64,000 bases of DNA from Homalodisca vitripennis (Eukaryota; Arthropoda; Insecta; Hemiptera; Cicadellidae), in contig NC_060214.1 of NCBI RefSeq assembly GCF_021130785.1, positions 44,189,001-44,253,000 on the forward strand. Reading direction: 5' to 3'. Position 1 is the stretch's first letter. Each line of letters opens with the position of its first letter. Shown here piece by piece: positions 25,256 to 36,544 of the stretch. Below the pieces are notes generated by a model. That model searched no databases and was not told the origin of the DNA. It worked only from the letters and a program-made list of their open reading frames with translations. Made by a program: the position numbers and the translations under genes.

Positions 25256-26127
25256 TGAAACCGTACATCGCCGCTCGCACACCCACAGCAAACCATCAGG
25301 GAAGCGCGCGCCCATGGTGGCGAACGGGATGCCGGATCAAAAACAAAACTAGGTAAAAAAGAACACCGTGGTCAGTATACTCAGGTTCATTTACTAAGAC
25401 ACCGCATAGGCCTATCTAGTCAAAAATAAATATATATATATATATATACTATATATATATATATATATATAATACTATAAAAAAAAAGTGCCTGCAGTGG
25501 TATACCCTCAACAATCCTCGTCAGGTGCACCTGCATACAAAAATTAAGAAACGCCATAATTTGAAACAAGAAATGCCAATTCCACCCGGTATCCTTCGGC
25601 TAAGGGCGGGCTCCTAATGAAATCCAAGAAATAACTAAATAATATCTAAAACTAACTTAAAATTAAATAACAAAATATAAACTATATAAATGGCAACAAT
25701 AACAATAACAAATAAATAAAGAATATGGGCAGGGTATCACAGATGTTGACTAGTAGAAATGTCCATCATGGTGGCCGTCCTTCAGCAGAGCGCAAAAGCG
25801 AAGGTTCTCTGCGACCCACGCATGATGGAGAGATGGCAGCAGAAAATCAACTCATCTCCTGGACCTCATCAGTGAGGGGCCGTAAACTTAGCCGCACATG
25901 TCAGAAGGAGAATAGCTCAGCAAAACTAACAAACACTAAATAAACAAAAAATATTAAACTGGAGCCACTCCTAACTTGTACACCACGGCTCGGAGTCTTT
26001 GCCACTCTACCGGAGAAGGCCAAACGCCTTCAAATGGTCAGTGGCCTCTGCAGCCAATAAACCACACACACATACACTATATAAAACACACATGAGCCGG
26101 GGAGATATAGGTTATTGAACCGGCTCA
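25256..26127 (-). repeat. 3' LTR of the retrotransposon (872 bp)
   Basis: It is nearly identical to the other LTR. Differences are mainly single-base indels, one AT/TA microsatellite length change (25,428-25,474 here) and a few substitutions. Plus-strand ends are TGAAACCG and CCGGCTCA. Inside both copies is a block containing CCACCCGGTATCC and GGCTCCTAATGAAA. Confidence 0.93.
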
Positions 26128-26160
26128 GACTCCCCCCCCCAAAAGGAGGAACTCCCCTCT
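26128..26160 (-). other. Polypurine tract of the retrotransposon
   Basis: Read on the minus strand, AGTTCCTCCTTTTGGGGGGG and further purines directly precede the 3' LTR. This is the expected position of the plus-strand primer for reverse transcription. Confidence 0.75.
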
Positions 26161-26401
26161 GTTAATTTCTTCAAAATGAAGAACCAAACGAAATGCCTCT
26201 CCCCCCAATGGTTGAAGAATTATAAACCGGAAACCCTGAAGTCTGCAGAAGGGAAAACCAAGAAAATCCAGTTGGAGGCAAGAAATCACTCCAAGAGTTG
26301 CGTGGGTACAAAGAAGAAAACAGGAACCTTGATCAGGAAGAAGGAAGCAGAGGTGATCAGGCCTCTGGACCTAAAACCCTCCCGCACAGACTAAAGAGAA
26401 A

Positions 26402-26611
26402 TCACGGATGACTCCGGCAAGGCTTCAGATGGGATATGTGCGCCTTCCTGAAAATCTTCCCGGACTGAGGATATCCCAGTCGGGCAGTCACCGGAGTCAG
26501 AAACTTCAAGATGCGGTGGGGACCAGTCCACCTGTAGCAAAGTTTAGCAGCTCCTTTTAATCCACAGCCGAACTGACTGGGTGAGACCTTGCAGTAAACT
26601 AGATCCCCCAC
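26402..26611 (-). pseudogene. Retrotransposon integrase C-terminal module (GPY/F-like)
   Basis: An open block of 69 codons begins GDLVYCKV and carries YRWTGPHRILKFLTPVTARL, the W-x-GP-y pattern of the chromodomain-like tail of Ty3/gypsy integrases, which helps target-site binding. It ends with a HISHLKPC stretch and a stop close to the 3' end of pol. It lies downstream of the catalytic core on the minus strand but is out of frame with it, so it is a broken part of the element. Confidence 0.8.
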
Positions 26612-26848
26612 CCTGGAAGGGGATTGGCAATACGACCTCGGTTTGTACTTCCTCCTTTACTAACTCCCTAGCCCGAATGAGATTCCGCCTGGCTGCCTCC
26701 CAAGTGGCTTTCAACATTGGGGGGGGAGTACCGAAGGAGGTGGCAGAAGATCGCTAATTTTCCAAAGGTTCGCCAAAGGGTTGTTTGGCGGTAAGCCAAA
26801 TAATAACTCGAAAGGTACCCCGCCTTGTGACTTTCATGCTGGGCCGTA

Positions 26849-27534
26849 TTAAAGGCAAATTGGATCCAAGGTAGTTGTTGATCCCAGGTGGTCTGATTTT
26901 CCGCATGAAAGGCAATGAGAAGCAGATCGAAGATTGCGATTAAACCGTTCGGCGTGAGAAGGCTGAGGATAGAAAGGGGAAGTAGTCACATGGCGGATTC
27001 CGTGCCCAAAGCACATTCTTTTAAAGAAATTGGAGACAAACTGTGAACCATTATCGGAAACTAAGGTGGCGGGGGATTCCAAAGTGTTGTAAAAAAATGG
27101 TTACGAAGTGGCTTGCACCGTGAGCTGCGCGGTAGCACTCCGCAATGGGAACAAACCAAACAAACTTGGAGAAGGCATCCACACAAACAAGTAGGAAACT
27201 TATTTCCGGACTTGCTACGCGGGAGAGGCCCAACATAGTCAATGAAAACCTTCTCCAAAGGTTTTTCCGCCACCTCAGATGACAAAAGACCCAACTTGGT
27301 ATTTTGAGCGGGTTTGCTTAGCGAGCACAGTTCACGAAGAACGTACTCGAGCTGCAATATCCCGGTCCATACCTTTCCAGATGAACTGATCCCTAATCTT
27401 CGCCGATGGTCATGAATTCCTAGATGTCCGCCCCAGGAGAAGAATGAAAATACTGAAAGACCATCGGTACAAGAAAGCTTGGCAGCACTAACTGTAGGTT
27501 TTTCTCCGCTGCTTGTCACGGCAGCATAGAGCAA
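26849..27534 (-). pseudogene. Retrotransposon integrase zinc-binding and catalytic core, frameshifted
   Basis: This region inserts the cDNA copy into the genome in intact relatives. Minus-strand blocks in three overlapping frames are: cysteine-containing N-terminal text and FIDYVGPLPRSKSG (27,061-27,534), LVCVDAFSKFVWFVPI (27,051-27,242), then TLVSDNGSQFVSNFF and SPFYPQPSHAERFNRN (26,849-27,082). The catalytic D, D, E pattern is visible in these blocks, with the second D near 27,055 and the E near 26,950, close to the usual D35E spacing. The break between blocks at about 27,060-27,100 and the altered histidine-cysteine finger mean that no whole enzyme is encoded. Confidence 0.87.
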
Positions 27535-27612
27535 CCTCGGTACAGAAAATAAGGAAGGGTGGGCACCTCCGTTTTTAAGCTCATTGATGATAGCAGTCAG
27601 CTTCGGGATCCA

Positions 27613-28023
27613 TTACAGTTGGTGTGGAACAATGTCCGAAAATGCCAGAGGAAAGTCTAGGAGCACGCCACAACATGACGGCTCTGATAAATTCTGGTGG
27701 TCCGTTGGGTAAGTGATACATGCGGTGACAGAGTGTCCGCTATGATATTTTGGGTGCCTCGCACCGTGCTGCACTGTGAAATTAAGGGCAGAAATTTGGA
27801 CTACCCAGCGACCAATCTTCCCGAGCTGACGGGGGTGGGCAAGGAGCCAAGAAAGTGCCTGGTTGTCGGTTTCCAACAAAAATTCTTTATGTTCTAGGTA
27901 ACGCCTGAACTTATTAATTCCAAACACGACAGCCAAACATTCCAGCTCATAAACAGAACCACTCTTCTTCTCACAAGGGGTTAACGTGCGTGAAGCATAA
28001 GCTATGAGGCTGCCGGATACCAT
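27613..28023 (-). pseudogene. Retrotransposon RNase H domain
   Basis: An open stretch of 136 codons contains SLIAYASRTLTPCEKK, YELECLAVVFGINKFRRYL, LLETDNQALSWLL and GRWVVQISALNFTVQHGARH. These are the core blocks of gypsy RNase H, which removes the RNA strand during reverse transcription. The catalytic E and D residues in the ELECLA and ETDNQAL blocks are kept. The domain follows reverse transcriptase on the same strand but in another frame. Confidence 0.88.
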
Positions 28024-28208
28024 CTACTTCTTGTGATAAAACAGCAGCAACGGCTAAGGAGGAAGCATCAGTTTGCAAGACGAAACTTACGACTGAAATC
28101 AGGCATAGCCAAGACTGGAGGCTGCATCACTGCCTCTTTCAGCTGCTCAAAAGCAGTCTGTTGCGCTTCACCCCCACTCAAACTTGGCACCCTTTTTCCT
28201 AAGAGAGT

Positions 28209-28960
28209 TCAGAGGGGCCGCCACTTCAGCAACATTGGGGATGAAAACGACGATAAAAATTTATCATTCCCACAAAAACGGGCAATCCCCTTGGCATCCT
28301 TAGGAGGAGGAAACTCCCTGATTGCCTGGGTTCTCTCTGGATCAATACAAACACCTCGAGAAGAGACAAGATGACCCAGAAACGATATTTCAGGCTGAGC
28401 AAAACTCACCTTTTTCAGGATTGACGGTAAGGCCAGACTCTCGCGCAGCCTAGTTAGAACTTCCTCTAGATGAGTCAAGTGCTCCTCATAACTCTCACTG
28501 TACACAAGCAGGTCATCCAGATAGTTGAACACGAACTTAAATTTGACATCATGAAAGATAGAATCCAGGAGTCTGGTGAGTGTTTGGGCCCCCACAGCCA
28601 AGCCCATTGGCACTCGGGTGAACTGGTACAAATTCCAAGGCACACAAAAGGCAGTGAGAGGTCGAGACTCGTGTTTTAGAGGAATCTGATGATATGCCTG
28701 ATTAAGATCAAAAATGGAGAAAATACTTGGCCTTACCAAACCAGTCGAAAGCAGAATGCAAATCGGGGAGAGGCACGGAGTCAATTTCTATCTGAGCATT
28801 GAGCTTTCGATAATCCAGGACCAATCTGGACTTTCCCATTAGGTTTCGGCACTAGAAACGCTGGACTGGAAAAAATTTGAGCAAGACGGCTCGATTACCC
28901 CACTCTTAAGTAAATCATCAATCATATTTCTCAGAATTTCCATCTTGGGCGGAGCAAGCT
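28209..28960 (-). pseudogene. Retrotransposon reverse transcriptase domain
   Basis: The main open block (28,209-28,784) shows IFDLNQAYHQIPLKHES, LYQFTRVPMGL, the active-site YLDD at about 28,512-28,523, LTHLEEVLTRLRE, FLGHLVSSRGV and IREFPPPKDAKGIARFCG. It would copy element RNA into DNA. The N-terminal fingers (text like AFLVPKPNGK and KLN, 28,785-28,960) are present but split by frameshifts. The catalytic aspartates (FDL and DD) remain. Both ends run into shifted frames, so it is not expected to be expressed as a full pol protein. Confidence 0.92.
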
Positions 28961-29138
28961 TATATGGATGGGAACGTACAGGAACGGGTGTCTGTAAGAC
29001 GAATCTCGTATTCCAAAAGAGATTGGTCGTGCCCAGTTTGTCAGTTAGGACTTCAGGAAAACAGGAAACAAATCTGCCTTATGTCCTCAGCCTCTTTTCG
29101 GCGTAAGATGTCCTAGTTGGTCAGGAGGAGTCAAGCTC

Positions 29139-29530
29139 TTATCTTCCATCTGTAAGGCAGCAGTCCCACGAGACTCCGAACATCTGAAAAGCGGAACGAG
29201 CACCCGCCTGGCGAAAGCAAAGAAAACATGACTGGAGGCCAAATCCAAAATCATGCCAGTTTTTTCCGATAAAATCTGCTCCCAAGATGAAAGGAAAAGT
29301 CAGGTCCTTAGCCACCAAAAAAGCTCCAATCCCAAGAGAAATAATTAATTTTGATGTGAATCTGGGCACTACAGATAATAGGTAAAGGTGTGCGTGAAGC
29401 AGTCCAGCAGATAAGTGAAACTAGGCTCAACCTGCCGTATTAGCCCAGAGGATTTTAGATCTTCAAAAAAACGACAAAGAAATCAGGCTGCGTGCTGACC
29501 CAGAATCAACCAGGGCCTTTCTGCACCACA
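29139..29530 (-). pseudogene. Retrotransposon aspartic protease
   Basis: The active-site block ALVDSGSARSLIS lies at about 29,475-29,515 and the flap-distal block FPFILGADFIGKN at about 29,265-29,295. Together they mark a retroviral-type aspartic protease that would process Gag and Pol. The two halves lie in different frames, with several indels between them. It sits between the Gag zinc knuckle and reverse transcriptase, as expected. Confidence 0.8.
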
Positions 29531-29727
29531 TTCCCCACAAGTACATCCAGTTGTGGCAGGTTGAGCGGGCAGCCCTTACTCCCTGCGCAGCCAGAGCAGC
29601 AACCTCCCCTCTCGGCCAACGATGATAACTGTCCCCAAGTCTATTTCTTTCTGTTTTCTTTCTGTTCTGTATACCTTTACGGCACGAGTCGGGCTTACTC
29701 GTCCGCAAGCTTACTAGTTTTTTTTTA

Positions 29728-30981
29728 TTAAGTGGACAAAAACGGTCTAATATGTCCCACTTGCTTGCAGCCATAACAGGTAGGAGGGCTGCCTACGGGA
29801 AGGAGCAGCTGCTGGCTCAGACTGCACCGGAGCATGGACCGGCCCCGGAGGCAAGTGAGGAAGATGCCTCGACATGGCCTCCCTTTGATCATCCGCATCC
29901 TGAACCCCTCTAGAGATGATGGAGAGGCGGTCCAAATCCGCAAAAGATGCCGGACGGCTACAAAAAATCAAAACGGGAGCGTTCTTCAGGTTTAATGCCC
30001 TCCAAAACTAAGGCTCACCCAACTCCGTTTCGCTCAAGCTCAAGCGCAACACCCGGGCTACAATCCCGTATCTCCCCGACAAAATGGCTCAACGTCTCGT
30101 CTGGTGCCTGAGGACGGTAAACGCGTTCCACCCGCAAGCGCTCCCTAACCCGAGCAGGTATAAAGAACTCCAAGATCTCGGCGTGAACTGGTCAAAGGTG
30201 GCACCTCTCTTAAGGCAGTCTAGAAGGCGATCAAAAAGCGGCCTTAATGAAAACTGCGCTAAAATCTGCATAAGCATGGCATCTGTCATACCAGGAAATT
30301 CTCTTAGCTTAAAAACTTCCAGAAGGAAATGGATAAGTAAATTAGTATCAAGCCCATCAACTCTGGGGAAGTGTTGTAAAACACTCCCCAAAGGATGGGG
30401 CAGTTTGCCAAAGCTAGAAAAGGAAGGCACAACTATAGATGATGCCTCACCACTACCCATCGGAGACATAGTAAACTCTGGGAGGCTCGAAAGAAAGAGC
30501 CGGTGGATGGTTAGCAAAAGTAATGGTAGTGGGAACCTCCGTTGGAGTGACAGCGGTAAATAGTACCCCCTTCTCTTTCACCGAGCGCACCTCACTCAAA
30601 CCATCTAAGGCTTGTTTTAATTTGTTACTGGCCGAAAAAGCCCAACTTTTAATATCAGAGTTTAAACTAGGAGCTGACATAAGTAAAACTATTCTGTCAC
30701 GCCAATGTAAAAGCTGAGATGCCAATCTAGCCTTTGCTGACCCGGACATGGGAAGTGACTCAAAATTAATATCGTCTTCTAATTCCTCCATGCGGGTTTT
30801 ACAAAAACTCAAATTCTGTGTTAATTTGGAACTCTGCATTCCAGCTGCAGTCCAACGCTATACAAGCCCGTAATTGAGCTCTTAATGCCCTCACATCTCC
30901 CTCGGGCTTCTGTCCTCTCGCCAGGACCTCAAAAACCAACTCGGGCTTGCGTAGATGTTCAGGCACCAGGGAAAATGCCAT
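29728..30981 (-). pseudogene. Retrotransposon Gag with a CCHC zinc knuckle, fragmented
   Basis: The most likely start is the minus-strand ATG at 30,979-30,981 (MAFSLVPEHLRKPEL). Gag would package the element RNA. Overlapping open pieces at 30,799-30,981, 30,453-30,839 and 30,089-30,517 are rich in Leu, Ser and Arg, with text such as SQLLHWRDRIVLLMSAP. The zinc knuckle CYGCKQVGHIR lies at about 29,745-29,778; its last cysteine (RFCP) is in the next frame, so one base separates the two halves of the CX2CX4HX4C motif. Several further frame changes and stops break the protein. Confidence 0.78.
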
Positions 30982-31438
30982 ACCAAACAATTAAGACAAA
31001 TAAATACCACAATAAACAACAAAGCGTACGCAACAATTACTTAGTAACCTAAGTGGACTCAACTCACAAAAGGCTTACAATGACGAGGTCCAAGTGAAGA
31101 ACTTAATACCTGCTACCTAATAGAAGGATACCCTGCAAATATACACTAACCACAACCTACAAACACAGAAGCAATAAATATAACAAAACAACACATTGAT
31201 AGGGGAGAAGTAGAGTACAGTTAGATAAATTTAGCGGTTAAGCAATTTAGAGTCCCTTGCTCCCTGCAAAGGGTAAGTCTGCAGGAAGCAAGACACTAAA
31301 CCAATTCCACCCGGTATCCTGTGCTAGGGCGAGCTCCTAATGAAAAAAAAAATTGTGTACTCTAACCTCCCCCTACCTAACACTAACCTACACCAACAAA
31401 CAAAACCAGAACTGAGAGACAGCTGAGAGAGCAGCTAA
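30982..31438 (-). other. Untranslated leader of the retrotransposon
   Basis: This is non-coding sequence between the primer site and Gag. It contains a partial extra copy (about 31,290-31,345) of a block that is otherwise found only inside the LTRs. Confidence 0.6.
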
Positions 31439-31454
31439 CCACGCTCTGCTACCA
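31439..31454 (-). other. Primer binding site, initiator Met tRNA type
   Basis: One base inside the 5' LTR the minus strand reads TGGTAGCAGAGCGTGG. The first 12 bases complement the 3' end of insect initiator Met tRNA (GCUCUGCUACCA), the primer used by many LTR elements. Confidence 0.75.
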
Positions 31455-31455
31455 T

Positions 31456-32310
31456 TGAAACCGTACATCGCCGCTCGCACACCCACAGCAAACCATCAGG
31501 GAAGCGCGCGCCCATGGTGGCGAACGGGATGCCGGATCAAAACAAAACTAGGTAAAAAAAGAACACCGTGGTCAGTATACTCAGGTTCATTTACTAAGAC
31601 ACCGCATAGGCCTATCCAGTCAAAAATAAATATATATATATATATATATACTATAAATAAAAAAAAAATAAAAAGTGCCTGCAGTAGTATACCTCAACAA
31701 TCCTCGTCAGGTGCACATGCATACAAAAATTAGAAAACGCCATAATTTGAAAACAAGAAATGCCAATTCCACCCGGTATCCTTCGGCTAAGGGCGGGCTC
31801 CTAATGAAATCCAAGAAATAACTAAATAATATCTAAAACTAACTTAAAATTAAATAACAAAATATAAACTATATAAATGGCAACAATAACAAATAAATAA
31901 AGAATATGGGCAGGGTATCACAGATGTTGACTAGTAGAAATGTCCATCATGGTGGCCGTCCTTCAGCAGAGCGCAAAAGCGAAGGTTCTCTGCGACCACG
32001 CATGATGGAGAGATGGCAGCAGAAAATCAACTCATCTCCTGGACCTCATCAGTGAGGGGCCGTAAACTTAGCCGCACATGTCAGAAGGAGAATAGCTCAG
32101 CAAAACTAACAAACACTAAATAAACAAAAAATATTAAACTGGAGCCACTCCTAAACTTGTACACCACGGCTCGGAGTCTTTGCCACTCTAATCGGAAAGG
32201 CCAAAACGCCTTCAAATGGTCAGTGGCCTCTGCAGCCAATAAACCACACACACCCATACACTATATAAAACACACATGAGCCGGGGAGATATAGGTATTG
32301 AACCGGCTCA
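31456..32310 (-). repeat. 5' LTR of the retrotransposon (855 bp)
   Basis: This is the partner of 25,256-26,127. Being upstream on the minus strand it would hold the element promoter. I did not identify a convincing TATA box because of the AT microsatellite inside. Confidence 0.93.
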
Positions 32311-34393
32311 AATCCTTCAATGTTACTAGCATCATTTTAATATCTTAGAGGATCTCAAGATTCATGAGTTAAAGAATCTTGAAGAGTCATTACAGGAAAT
32401 GATTAAATCTGGAAATCATGTGGAATTTTGAATTTTTTCAACCCCCCCTCCACCACAAATTTAATACTAGGTATTGCATGCAGTTGTATTTATAATAGTT
32501 TACAAAAAATTTTAAGTTTATTTATAGTTTTGTTACTTATAGCATTCTATGTCTTCAGATTTAAATTTGTTCAATTTCTTTATAACCATAATATTGTAAA
32601 ATAAGGTATCGGTGCACTACAAAACACATTAGGATTAATATTTATAGGGATTTATCAGCTTAATAACAACTATTACACGTAAAACTACTTACTGACACAG
32701 CTGGCGGGAATTTCTCTCCGTGGCTGAGACAACCTAATTTATCGAATGCAAATCAGTTGTATTAACATAGAAAGCATCCCTTGCTGTAGGTAGTTTAGAT
32801 TTTACAATCGGCTATGTTTTTAAAATTTCAAACTATGGATGAATTATTAGGGTACACGGTTAATTTTTACAAATACAGTGCCGATGAGGCTGCCTCCATC
32901 ATCTTTTAGTTTTAAATAGAAATATCTATTTAAGCATGCACATGTATTTGTTAAAACACAAATTTTATTAATTTTCATTTTTTATGTAAATTCTAAAAAC
33001 TTTCGTACAGCATATTGGATTGTTAAGAATAGCCCGAGCATTCTAAATCTAGTTTTTGTTTTTGCTCTACGAAACATAATAAACTGTGAGATAAACATCA
33101 ACCAAAAAACACAGGTTTTTTTGATTGTTTTGGTGTCTAAAAAAAACTTGACACCAACCATATTGAAATCTGTAAAGATATAAAACATTTACAAATAAAG
33201 TTCTTAATACATTTATTTACTATTTTTAAAGAAACGTGTATTTTTTCTGATTAAACATAGGATCCACTATAACTAGTTTAACTAATTAAAGGATAATTAC
33301 TATTACAGTTTACTGCTAAGCTGCACTGATTTTTAGCGGCATCTAACTATTTGAAAGTGTATCCTTAATATATCTGGCATCGAGACAAATATTTTATGTG
33401 TAATAAAATTTTATAAAAATATGTTTCATATTTTAAATATTGTCTTCATGTCATTATTTGTTATTAATGTGTGTATAATTCTTAATTGTTTAATGTTATG
33501 TTTCTTAGTTACATTCATCTTACCGAATTGTTAACTGGTGCTATATAAATATAACACAGTGCGTTTTTATAAAATTTTGAATAATTTTAAACAATCATAC
33601 CTAAAACCAAGTAAAAACCAAGGAAATACTACTTGTAAAAACTGTATTTTACTAGAATAATCATTTTGAAATTTCTGTATTAGTTGTTAAAAATCCATTG
33701 TATATGCAGTTTTTATTTCTAGATTATTACAAATTACATAATACTAGTAAAATGTTTTTAACAACCACAATAAGTTTATAAATACTCTAAACACATTTCA
33801 ACTATAGCATATTTCATACACTTTTCTGTACTTGTGAGTACATCCGGGGTTTGTTTATACTCAAGGACTTTTTAATTTGTGTATCACAATTTTAAGAACG
33901 GTATCAATTTTCTAATACTACATGCAAAAACAGGTGTTTGCTTCTTCAACGAGCTTAATTAAAGTTCCCTGAACAAGTATTGTTTGTCCTCCCTGTGAGT
34001 CTGGTACAAAAATCAGTAACAGGAGTCAATAAATTGGAAATTGTAGTCTCATTGTTAAAATGTTATCCACTTATCTAGGAAATGGTTACATTTACATTAA
34101 TACAAACTACTTGAGAAATATTGAAAACAAAACATTCTTCTTCCATTTTACTTCACAAATTTAATTCAGGAACGAGTATCTGTCGTTAACCCATCTAAAT
34201 ATGTGTTCCTTTATATTGCTTGGCTTATAACATTTTTGTGGTAATGTTTTGGGGTAATCTGTACAGTCTCGTATATAATCAACTAGTAGGTCAACAAAGT
34301 GTTGCTTAATATAACTTAGTACTTCAAATTATCAAGAAGCCCTTACAGGTATTATGCATACTTTAAAATGTATGGCGTGGTTAACTATCTTCC
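32311..34393. other. AT-rich intergenic stretch
   Basis: Directly after the retrotransposon there is a short frame reading LEDLKIHELKNLEESLQEM (about 32,345-32,430), with coding-like composition but too short to call. The remainder shows no gene or repeat. Confidence 0.5.
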
Positions 34394-34624
34394 ATATTCC
34401 ATTCTCGTTTTTAGATGTATGTAGCATGTCATACCGTGTTGGTATCATTTAGATGGTCACCCGGCGATGTCTCAGACGCACAGCTGGTTAGCTACTTCAT
34501 GACTGAATGTGCACCTGTCATCTCCTCCCCGCCTCAGACTAGTTATTCGAGTTCCGGAGTTCTCGCACGACGTGAGGATTGTCCTACGACAGTTGATTCG
34601 GCGGGAGCTGATGATTTTAATTAA
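34394..34624 (+). CDS. Possible last exon or isolated small open frame, not recognised
   Basis: The open frame from 34,415 runs to TAA at 34,622-34,624 and ends GVLARREDCPTTVDSAGADD. It is clearly richer in G and C than its surroundings, and a TTTTTAG acceptor-like site lies just before its first ATG (about 34,407-34,414). Serine, proline and acidic residues dominate the tail, suggesting a disordered C-terminus. No family is recognised and no upstream exon was found. It could equally be a transposon fragment. Confidence 0.3.
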
Positions 34625-36544
34625 AGTATTAATTTTATAATTATGGGTCTAATAGAAAGGGAATCAATATAAAAATATATTAAAATTTCATAATAGAAGA
34701 AATTAATAGGGGGTAATTACTGTAACTACAATACTTGGCACCCTTGCATGTCGTTTTATAAAAATCGTCTATCTTCCAAAGATATTAAAAAATTAAACGG
34801 ATTAAGTTGGATCACACACTCAGTAAGGACACCAGGCTTCAAGTAAACCAACGACCCGAGCAATCACAGTTTGTAGGTCTACAATTTAAACAACATATAA
34901 TCTTAGAATTTTAAAAATATATATTTTATATGGTTTTTATTGTTTTGTTGTGCTCTTTATCTTCTTGATAATAACTATTCTTTGATTGAATTTCAAGCGT
35001 CCTATAAGTTACAAAATACCCACAAGCGAATTAATGATTTGATCTGCCTTAAAATAACTTTAAGTGAGTCTCTAAAATTGTAAAACAATTCAAGACTTAA
35101 AATGGGCAACCCAAACAGGAGTAACCATTAGTGACCTGAAGATTTTTTGTGGGCTTCATAAGGTTCTTCTGTTTGAGTACACATATCTTTATAAAATGGG
35201 TTATCACTTATTAATGGGCAATTTCTATCTTTAAAATTTTAACTTTTCCCAAAAGTACCCAGCCCTAATATGCCCACATTGTATACTTACCACGTCAACC
35301 TAACCGACGGTCAAGTTAGGTACCGTAACTCGCAGTTCTAAGGAGCGAGACAGTCAACCATCCATCACCATTTGTTAATACATCAATAGAAGACGTCTCA
35401 TCAAAAGTAAAACTCAACTGTCATCTGTTAATATTGTTAAAGATAGTTTAAAAGGGGGGTGGAAACCTTTTTAAGGACTCCTATGAGTAATAGCCAATAC
35501 CCTATACCCTAGGTTATGTTATACAGGGATATCTGAGTACCCCATGTAAAAAGTCATTTATCTTCACAAAATTAAGTTCAAGCAGAACTTTTTCATCTAG
35601 CAAAATAAATTTCTATTCACTGACTAGGTTTATTTAAAAGGCACTCCAAATCAGTTTTATAAAAGGGCAGTTTTATTTTTAAATAAATTGAAACATAGTT
35701 ATATCCATATTTCTTAATTGTTAGAAATAGATTCTTCAAGGTAAATAATTTTAATCAATGATATGAAACGCTTCCACCCTACTCGTTAAAGAAATAATAT
35801 AGACATATCAAAATGAACGTTTAATTTTAAAATTAGGCCTGCATTAAATAAATGGTGAGGAGTTAGGTTTAACTATTCATTAATCTACACAATTGTTATT
35901 ATTTTAAATTTCGTACTTTCATTCACTATCTAAACTACTACTCTCTTATACTATTACACACAGATACTGTTCATAAAAACATGCGTTACACAACGTTCTC
36001 ATCATGTACCGTTGACATAATCCCATTATTATATCCTTACATAAAAACAACCATTCTTAAAATTTAAAGAGAAACTTAAAGAGAGCAACATTAAACGTGT
36101 GGAGTAAATCAATAAAACTATATTATAATAAAATGTTAAGTTACGATTGTTTTACTTTAAGATATTCAAAAGTTATTTACATCTTGCTGTGGATCGTAAA
36201 TACACATATCTATCGTGGTGTGTTGTGCTGAATGCCTTAATCGGCAATGAGATAGGAGTTCCTTGTTAATTTACAAATTAATCAGCTGAAGTGTAGGAAC
36301 TATGAATGAATATAACAAAATTACTTAATTTTCATTTCTCTTATCTTTGATTGACCGTCATCCTTGAAAATTATATATCATATTTTATACCTTGTTATAC
36401 ATCGCAAATTATTGGATATTTATGGTTTTTCATATTGGATATCTGATGTTTCCAAATTATATCAGTAAAACACATCAAAATATTGCTAGATAAATAATGA
36501 GACATCATAAAAAACGCGAAATTAAAGATATTTATATACTAGTA
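34625..36544. other. Intergenic stretch, no gene seen
   Basis: At 34,700-34,880 there is a block reading, on the minus strand, AAAACGACATGCAAGGGTGC with neighbouring non-coding text. It looks like an interspersed repeat end, but I cannot place it. The rest is AT-rich spacer. Confidence 0.5.

Larger units (their letters stand above)
25256..32310 (-). mobile_element. Ty3/gypsy-type LTR retrotransposon, about 7.05 kb
   Basis: Two direct LTRs (25,256-26,127 and 31,456-32,310) bound the element, each starting TG and ending CA. On the minus strand the order is 5' LTR, primer site, leader, Gag with zinc knuckle, aspartic protease, reverse transcriptase, RNase H, integrase with a C-terminal GPY/F-type module, polypurine tract and 3' LTR. 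Integrase after RNase H places it in the Ty3/gypsy (Metaviridae) group rather than copia. The target-site copies are GATCC on the left and AATCC on the right, a 4 of 5 match. Only about 270 bp separate the last integrase block from the polypurine tract, so there is no envelope gene. All reading frames are broken, and no autonomous product is expected. Confidence 0.93.

Noticed and set aside
25170..25352. Open frame with a proline run on the plus strand
   Set aside because: It crosses the C tract and the start of the LTR, so it is a by-product of two unrelated sequences.
26128..26401. Search for an envelope gene that would make the element a retrovirus-like errantivirus
   Set aside because: Only about 270 bases separate the integrase tail from the polypurine tract, with no membrane-protein frame.
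28033..28374. 113-codon plus-strand frame
   Set aside because: It is antisense to the reverse transcriptase and RNase H region.
30084..30563. 159-codon plus-strand frame
   Set aside because: It lies antisense to Gag of the retrotransposon, has no motif of its own and is a shadow of the coding strand.
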